Source of the DNA: Bhargavaea massiliensis
GTDB taxonomy: Bacteria > Bacillota > Bacilli > Bacillales_A > Planococcaceae
Assembly (NCBI RefSeq): GCF_018390575.1
Contig: NZ_JAHBCJ010000009.1
Location: forward strand, 29,071-93,070
Direction: 5' to 3'
DNA length: 64,000 bases
Positions 59,582-64,000 of the stretch are shown piece after piece. The notes beneath the pieces were generated by a model that ran no database searches, had not been told where the DNA came from, and saw nothing but the letters and a program-made list of their open reading frames with translations. Numbering within the stretch: position 1 is the first letter of the stretch; each line of letters starts with the position of its first letter. A program made the translations under genes and the position numbers.

Positions 59582-60367
59582 TTAAACTTTAGCTTTTGAT
59601 GCATTTCTCCGGGACTGATGGATGCCTAACAGAACCAACAGAGCCGTCAATACAACCGTCACGATCAGAGACCCTGCCAGGTCGCCGGAGTCCGGACTGC
59701 CCGTCAGATACGCCAGCCCGTGCGCCTGCAGCTTCCACGGGGACCATGTCCAATACGTCCCGACGAGTCCGTCGATCATCAGCCCGATAAACAGGATGCC
59801 AAGCGCCGCTCCCGCCGCACCGCCCGTTGGAAGCGCTGCGCTTGCCGTCAGCGTGAGCGTGACGGCAAATGCGATCCAAGCCGCCATGACAAGGAGAAAC
59901 AGGGTAACATCCGGGAATCCGGGCACCGAATCATACAGCTGCACCATATAGGTAGCCGCCATGCCGTATCCGAGCCAGACGGACAATACCGCGAGCCCTA
60001 CGGCCGCCGTCCATTTCGACAGGTAATAAGCCGTGTAGGAGACCGGCCTTACGTACAAGAGTGTTCCGGTGCCACTTTTCCGCTCTCCGGACAGCGACCC
60101 CATAAATGCCAGCACGAGGACAAGCAGCCCCACTGTCTGGTACTGACCGGTGAGCGAAGCGTATACATCCGCTCCTGTCATATCCGGCAGCGTGAACGCC
60201 GCCCCTTCCGGCAGGTTGCCCACGCTCTCCAGGATCTGGGGAAGAAAATGGTAAGTGAGCGGCTCGAGTGCACCAAAAAAGATGAAGACGAGCGGCACCC
60301 ACACGAGCTTGAAGCTTCTCGCCTGCTCACGCCATTCCTTGCCGAGAAAAAGGCTGAACTGTTTCAC
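59582..60367 (-). CDS. ABC-2 type permease (YxlG-like)
   Basis: A 261-residue permease with six membrane segments, EKEWREQARSFK-type cytosolic start and GSLSGERKSGTGTLLYVRPVSYT, typical of ABC-2 exporters such as YxlG. Uses a GTG start overlapping the ATPase stop (GTGA) with GGTGG upstream. Works with the ATPase encoded just before it. Substrate unknown. Confidence 0.82.
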   Translation of the reverse strand: MKQFSLFLGKEWREQARSFKLVWVPLVFIFFGALEPLTYHFLPQILESVGNLPEGAAFTLPDMTGADVYASLTGQYQTVGLLVLVLAFMGSLSGERKSGTGTLLYVRPVSYTAYYLSKWTAAVGLAVLSVWLGYGMAATYMVQLYDSVPGFPDVTLFLLVMAAWIAFAVTLTLTASAALPTGGAAGAALGILFIGLMIDGLVGTYWTWSPWKLQAHGLAYLTGSPDSGDLAGSLIVTVVLTALLVLLGIHQSRRNASKAKV

Positions 60368-61257
60368 GGCTTTTCCACCACCTTCATGAAGATGTCCTCC
60401 AGCCTAACTGAAGCCCTGCCAATGTCGGTGATATCCTCATGGTGTTCTGCTGCGAAACGGAGCAGTTCTTCCATCGAGACTGCTTCCCCCGAGATTGTGA
60501 CAGCCGAGCCATCTGTGTTTGCATCCCACGGCGCCGCTCCGGCGAACCGCTCCGCCGCTTTCCTATCATCGAACAGGACCCGGTATCCCGTTCCGCCATA
60601 TTTTTCCCTGACTTCACGGAGCGGCCCCTGTTCGATCAGCTGGCCGTTACGCAAAAACAGCAGCTGGTCGGTCATTTCTTCCGCGTCGTTCAGGATATGG
60701 GTCGAGTACAGGATGGTTGTGGATTCGCCGAGTTCCTTCAGCATTTTCATCACTTCCCGCCGGCCCGCCGGGTCAAGCGCGGACACCGGTTCATCCAGAA
60801 GAAGAAGCGCCGGCCGGTGGATGATCGCCTGGGCAAGGCCGAGCCGCTGCTTCATCCCTCCTGAAAAGCCGCCGATCCGCTTTTTTCCGGCATCGCCAAG
60901 GCCGACAAAACCGAGCGTCTTCTCGCATGCCGTTCGCACTTCGCGGCCCCCGAGACCGCTCAGTCCGGCTGCGAGTTCCATGTACTCCATGGCTGTCATC
61001 CATGGAAAGAAGTTCGGATACTGTGGCAGAAATCCGATGGCGCTGCGAGGATCTTTCCCGGAGCCGCTGAATCGGATCGTGCCTGACGATTGCCGGAGCA
61101 GCCCGGCCAGCATGGAGAGCGTCGTCGTCTTGCCTGATCCGTTCGGCCCGATCAGTGCTGTCGCGGTATGCTCCGCGAGCGAGAACGTCAGCCCGTCGAC
61201 CGCACGAAATCCTTCATACTGCTTTGTGAGACCTGATACCTCCAGCACCGGGTTCAC
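60364..61257 (-). CDS. ABC transporter ATPase (YxlF-like)
   Basis: A 297-residue ATPase with Walker A GPNGSGKTT, signature FSGGMKQRLG, Walker B LLLLDEPVSALD and a C-terminal domain of the drug/antibiotic-exporter kind. It has a GTG start overlapping the YxlE-like stop. Order YxlE-YxlF-YxlG is as in the sigY operon of B. subtilis, but no sigma-Y or anti-sigma gene is here. Confidence 0.87.
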   Translation of the reverse strand: MNPVLEVSGLTKQYEGFRAVDGLTFSLAEHTATALIGPNGSGKTTTLSMLAGLLRQSSGTIRFSGSGKDPRSAIGFLPQYPNFFPWMTAMEYMELAAGLSGLGGREVRTACEKTLGFVGLGDAGKKRIGGFSGGMKQRLGLAQAIIHRPALLLLDEPVSALDPAGRREVMKMLKELGESTTILYSTHILNDAEEMTDQLLFLRNGQLIEQGPLREVREKYGGTGYRVLFDDRKAAERFAGAAPWDANTDGSAVTISGEAVSMEELLRFAAEHHEDITDIGRASVRLEDIFMKVVEKP

Positions 61258-61463
61258 GAATGCCGCCTCCCGACCGTAAAGTAAAGCACCGGACCGATTG
61301 TATTAATGAAAATAATGATGAATACCCAGAGAATGACCGGGCCGTTCGTCGAGCGTTTTCTGTTCAGGTCGATCAGTGCAGCGGTCATGAGAATCAGCTG
61401 GATGGCAATCAGCGGCCAGACCAATCCCCATGGAATCTCCGCAAGCTGTTCCGTAAAGGACAT
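61254..61463 (-). CDS. PLDc_N-domain small membrane protein (YxlE-like)
   Basis: A 69-residue protein with two membrane segments and the phospholipase D-nuclease N-terminal signature (VILWVFIIIFINTIGPVLYF, ending YFTVGRR). It is like YxlE, which acts as a negative regulator in the sigY operon of B. subtilis. It heads the three-gene set yxlE-F-G-like; the overlap with the ATPase gene supports one transcript. Role here is inferred. Confidence 0.85.
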   Translation of the reverse strand: MSFTEQLAEIPWGLVWPLIAIQLILMTAALIDLNRKRSTNGPVILWVFIIIFINTIGPVLYFTVGRRHS

Positions 61464-61622
61464 GATAATCCCTCCATGATCAAGATAGTACTTCTACGTT
61501 CCGGGAGGCCAGGGAGTTCCGTACCGGAGAAAATATTTCCGTCTCTTGGCTAGCCTGCCTCCCCTTCCCTCCATACCCCTCAGCCATGCTATACTATCGG
61601 TTGGAATGGAGGAACCGCTGAA

Positions 61623-62519
61623 ATGCCAAAATGGATGTATCCCGTGATGATCGCAGTAGGTTCGTCCTGCTACGGCATCCTTTCAACTATCATCAAGCTT
61701 GCCATGAACGCAGGATTCACAACATCCGAAGCGGTCACCGCCCAATACATGACAGGCTTTTTCCTGGCGCTGCTGCTGTTTGCTGCCGTCCACCGCGGGC
61801 TGCCGAACCTGAAAGGAGCATCGGCATTAATCCCGGCGGGCATATTCACGGCGGCGACCGGCATTGTCTACGGGAAGTCGCTGGTCTATTTGCCCGCATC
61901 CCTTGCTGTCGTCCTGCTGTTCCAGTTTACCTGGATCGGGATGCTGATCGACTGCATCGCCAGAAAGCGTCTGCCGAACCGTGCAGAAGTCTTTTCCCTG
62001 GTTCTTCTGTTTGCCGGTACGGTATTGGCGGCCGGCCTGATCGGCACCGACCTGACCGGGATTCCGTGGCAGGGCTGGGCATGGGGAATGTCCGCCGCAC
62101 TCACCTTCTCGCTATTTGTCTTTTCGAACCGCAAAGCGGTCGGGGGCATGGATTTGCTCACCCGGCTGCTTGTCACCTCATTTGTCGCTGTCATAGTAAT
62201 TTCGGTTTTCCAATCACCCGAGATTCTGTGGAACGGAAGCTTGCCGGACGGCCTCTGGACGTTTGGGCTACTGCTCGGCGTATTTGGAATCGTCCTGCCG
62301 GTAGCCCTGTTCGGTCTTGCGGTGCCACACGTCGGTTCCGGTCTTTCTTCGATTTTGAGCTCGGCTGAGCTGCCCGTTGCAGTCACCGTTTCCGTGTTGC
62401 TCCTGCACGAGCCGTTTTCCGGCATACAGCTTGCAGGCATCATTGTCATCCTCTTCGGCATGGTCCTGCCTACCCTGTCCGAGCATAGGCGGCCGGCGAG
62501 GGCGCCTGTCACGGAATAG
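61623..62519 (+). CDS. EamA-family transporter (DMT superfamily)
   Basis: A 298-residue protein with ten membrane segments in two EamA repeats (GSSCYGILSTIIKLAMNAGF and GAGLSSILSSAELPVAVTVSVLL-like second half). Probable metabolite exporter; substrate unknown. A TATACT-type -10 lies upstream at about 61,588. Start follows GGAGG. Confidence 0.85.
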   Translation: MPKWMYPVMIAVGSSCYGILSTIIKLAMNAGFTTSEAVTAQYMTGFFLALLLFAAVHRGLPNLKGASALIPAGIFTAATGIVYGKSLVYLPASLAVVLLFQFTWIGMLIDCIARKRLPNRAEVFSLVLLFAGTVLAAGLIGTDLTGIPWQGWAWGMSAALTFSLFVFSNRKAVGGMDLLTRLLVTSFVAVIVISVFQSPEILWNGSLPDGLWTFGLLLGVFGIVLPVALFGLAVPHVGSGLSSILSSAELPVAVTVSVLLLHEPFSGIQLAGIIVILFGMVLPTLSEHRRPARAPVTE

Positions 62520-62603
62520 CCGTAATCGTCCCTTAATTGTCATATATGGCGACTGCTCATATGGTTAGATGGAATTAGTAAAAACGGAAAGAAGGTCATC
62601 TGC

Positions 62604-63050
62604 ATGAAAACAGTCAAATTTACTTTTCTGTCCGTCCTTCTGGTCCTCCTGCTCGGCGCTTGCGGTACCGGCGAAGAGGAGTCAACAGGCGCTGAAAGCA
62701 GCGGCGGCCAAGAAAACAGCCACACAGAGCATGGCGATATGGAATCGGATAAAGGCGTGCATCCGCTCGAAGTCGATCTGCAGCTTCCCGAAACGTCCGG
62801 CACCGGCGAGGAAGTCACCATCCGTTCAATCGTCACGATGAATGATGAAATCGTTGAAGACGCGGATGAAGTCAAGTACGAAATCGTGAATGAAGCCGGA
62901 GAAAGCGAGATGATTCTCGCTGAATTCGACGGGAAAGAATCGTACACGATCAAAAAGACGTTCGATGAGCCGGGCACCTACAAGGTGACGCCGCATACGA
63001 CCGCACGTGGCCAGCATACGATGCCGACCAAGGAAATTACAGTAGAATAA
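62604..63050 (+). CDS. FixH/YtkA-family lipoprotein
   Basis: A 148-residue lipoprotein with lipobox LGAC (Cys20), a Glu/Ser/His-rich linker (about 22-52, SSGGQENSHTEHGD), then a beta-sandwich domain like YtkA/FixH (GVHPLEVDLQLPETSGTGEE, DEPGTYKVTPHTT). Possible metal or [13 protein letters not shown] role is a guess from the family; the function is unknown. Terminated at 63,056. Confidence 0.8.
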   Translation: MKTVKFTFLSVLLVLLLGACGTGEEESTGAESSGGQENSHTEHGDMESDKGVHPLEVDLQLPETSGTGEEVTIRSIVTMNDEIVEDADEVKYEIVNEAGESEMILAEFDGKESYTIKKTFDEPGTYKVTPHTTARGQHTMPTKEITVE

Positions 63051-63055
63051 GACGA

Positions 63056-63104
63056 AAAAAGCCCCGCGGCATGATCAAAACGACCATGCCGCGGGGCTTG
63101 TTGA
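63056..63104. terminator. Bidirectional terminator
   Basis: GCCCCGCGGCATG/CATGCCGCGGGGC perfect stem around an AT-rich loop between convergent genes, with an A run before it. Confidence 0.9.
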
Positions 63105-63108
63105 ATGA

Positions 63109-64000
63109 TTAGAGGCCGCTGCGTTTGCCAAGCAGAAGAATAATGGATGGAATCAGCAGTGGACGGATGACGAACGTATCCAGCAGGATACCCAGCGCCA
63201 TCATGATGCCAAACAGCTTCAGCTCATAAATCGGCATCGTCGCGAGTACGAGGAATGTCGCGGCAAGGATTAGCCCTGCCGAACTGATGACCCCGCCCGT
63301 CTTCTCCAGGCCGAGCTTCACGGCCTCATGCAGCTCGTTGTGTGTTTTCTCCTCACGGATCCGGGCGATGAGCATGATGGAGTAGTCGACGCCCAGCGCG
63401 ATGAGGAAGACGAACGTGTAAAGCGGGATGCGGTAGCTGATCTCATCCAGTCCGAAAAGGAGCTTGAACAGGAAGATCGAGAGTCCCAGAGCCGCCGCAT
63501 ACGACAACAGAAGTGTGCCGATCAGATAAAGCGGCGCGATCAATGAGCGGGTCTGGAAAGCGAGCATCACCGTGATCAGGAGCACAACAGAAATCATGAC
63601 AAAAAGCGTATCGCGGTTATTGATGTCCCTCAGGTCTGCGTGGATCGCACTCTGGCCCGCCAGGTGGAACTCTGCGGCATCGATGCCGGCATCTTTCGCA
63701 ATCTCCTGGCCGTGTTCCCTCAGGCGATCCGCCGCATTGAGGGCTTCGCCGCTGTATGGGTTATCTGCAAAGGTGACGGTGACCCGTGCGGCGTGGCCTT
63801 CTTCGGACACCGGGATGCCCTGGAAGGAGGTGCCCGCTATTCCCGGCTCTTCCCCGATCCGCTCTGCAAGGGCTTCCGCTTCCTGATGGGTGATCTCCTC
63901 GTCGGACACGACGAGCACCGTGCCCGGAGCCAATTCGCCTTCACCGAAAGCGGAGCCGAGGACCTCAAACCCTTCCCGTGATGACAAGTCTTCCGGGAAC
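63109..64000 (-). CDS. MMPL-family RND transporter, C-terminal part (cut by window edge)
   Basis: The visible 296 or so residues are the end of an MMPL/YdfJ-type transporter: a soluble loop (VVSDEEITHQEAEALAERIG), then five or six membrane segments with GVDYSIMLIARIREE and GVISSAGLILAATFLVL. Reading stays open to the window end, so the start lies outside. Likely exports lipids or hydrophobic compounds. Confidence 0.85.
   Translation of the reverse strand, partial: FPEDLSSREGFEVLGSAFGEGELAPGTVLVVSDEEITHQEAEALAERIGEEPGIAGTSFQGIPVSEEGHAARVTVTFADNPYSGEALNAADRLREHGQEIAKDAGIDAAEFHLAGQSAIHADLRDINNRDTLFVMISVVLLITVMLAFQTRSLIAPLYLIGTLLLSYAAALGLSIFLFKLLFGLDEISYRIPLYTFVFLIALGVDYSIMLIARIREEKTHNELHEAVKLGLEKTGGVISSAGLILAATFLVLATMPIYELKLFGIMMALGILLDTFVIRPLLIPSIILLLGKRSGL

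Overview
The window looks like chromosomal DNA from a moderately GC-rich member of the Bacillales. Gene content (YitJ/MetH under a SAM-I riboswitch, YkvS, PucR, YusW-like, YsnF/CsbD, OpuC, YxlEFG-like and CatE genes), AGGAGG-type ribosome binding sites and sigma-A and sigma-B type promoters all fit. Planococcaceae is my best guess (Bhargavaea-like, low confidence). I see no prophage, IS element, tRNA, rRNA or CRISPR array. The right-edge gene (MMPL family) is cut by the window; a repeated palindromic element is cut at the left edge.

Layout. 1-6.9 kb: repeat element, methylmalonate-semialdehyde dehydrogenase, PucR-type regulator, GabP-like permease, PanF/YhdT. 7-13 kb: YkvS with a structured leader, then a SAM-I riboswitch controlling yitJ-metH, followed by an array of five 21-bp repeats. 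13-21 kb: YeiH-type exporter with a LysR regulator, an AT-rich islet holding a secreted protein and a small membrane protein, PepT, an EmrE-type transporter, NUDIX and a membrane-anchored gluzincin peptidase, and a YusW-type lipoprotein. 21.4-21.8 kb: a compact locus absent from ordinary gene calls, with a 37-residue holin-like toxin, a LexA-type operator over its promoter, and a convergent antisense RNA with its own promoter and terminator. 21.8-29 kb: SsuABC-like importer, CaCA exchanger, YqxD, P-loop kinase, FhuF-like protein, MerR/coiled-coil protein, and a second 21-bp array.

29-34 kb is a persulfide/sulfur detoxification cluster: CstB-like dioxygenase-rhodanese, CstR-like repressor, rhodanese, TauE/SafE exporter, DsrE-like and TusA-rhodanese proteins, with three matching palindromic operators. 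34-44 kb: BioY, a CHY zinc-finger protein that seems to lack a standard start codon, AI-2E transporter, CatE with a divergent CatR/YodB-like thiol-switch regulator, GntR regulator, and two BrnQ paralogues. 43-47.5 kb: TatC (long N-terminal extension), TatA, a second copy of the palindromic element, a GMC oxidoreductase and its twin-arginine partner subunit.

47.5-64 kb: DASS symporter, MFS transporter, PQQ-type sugar dehydrogenase lipoprotein, metallophosphoesterase, the opuC osmoprotectant operon, sigma-B-type stress genes (ysnF-csbD and a small acidic protein), a CBS protein, yxlE-F-G-like genes without sigma-Y, an EamA transporter, a FixH/YtkA lipoprotein and a partial MMPL transporter. The strongest candidates for something new are the SOS-linked type I toxin-antitoxin locus, the two 21-bp arrays, and the palindromic elements placed against stop codons whose stems covary between copies.
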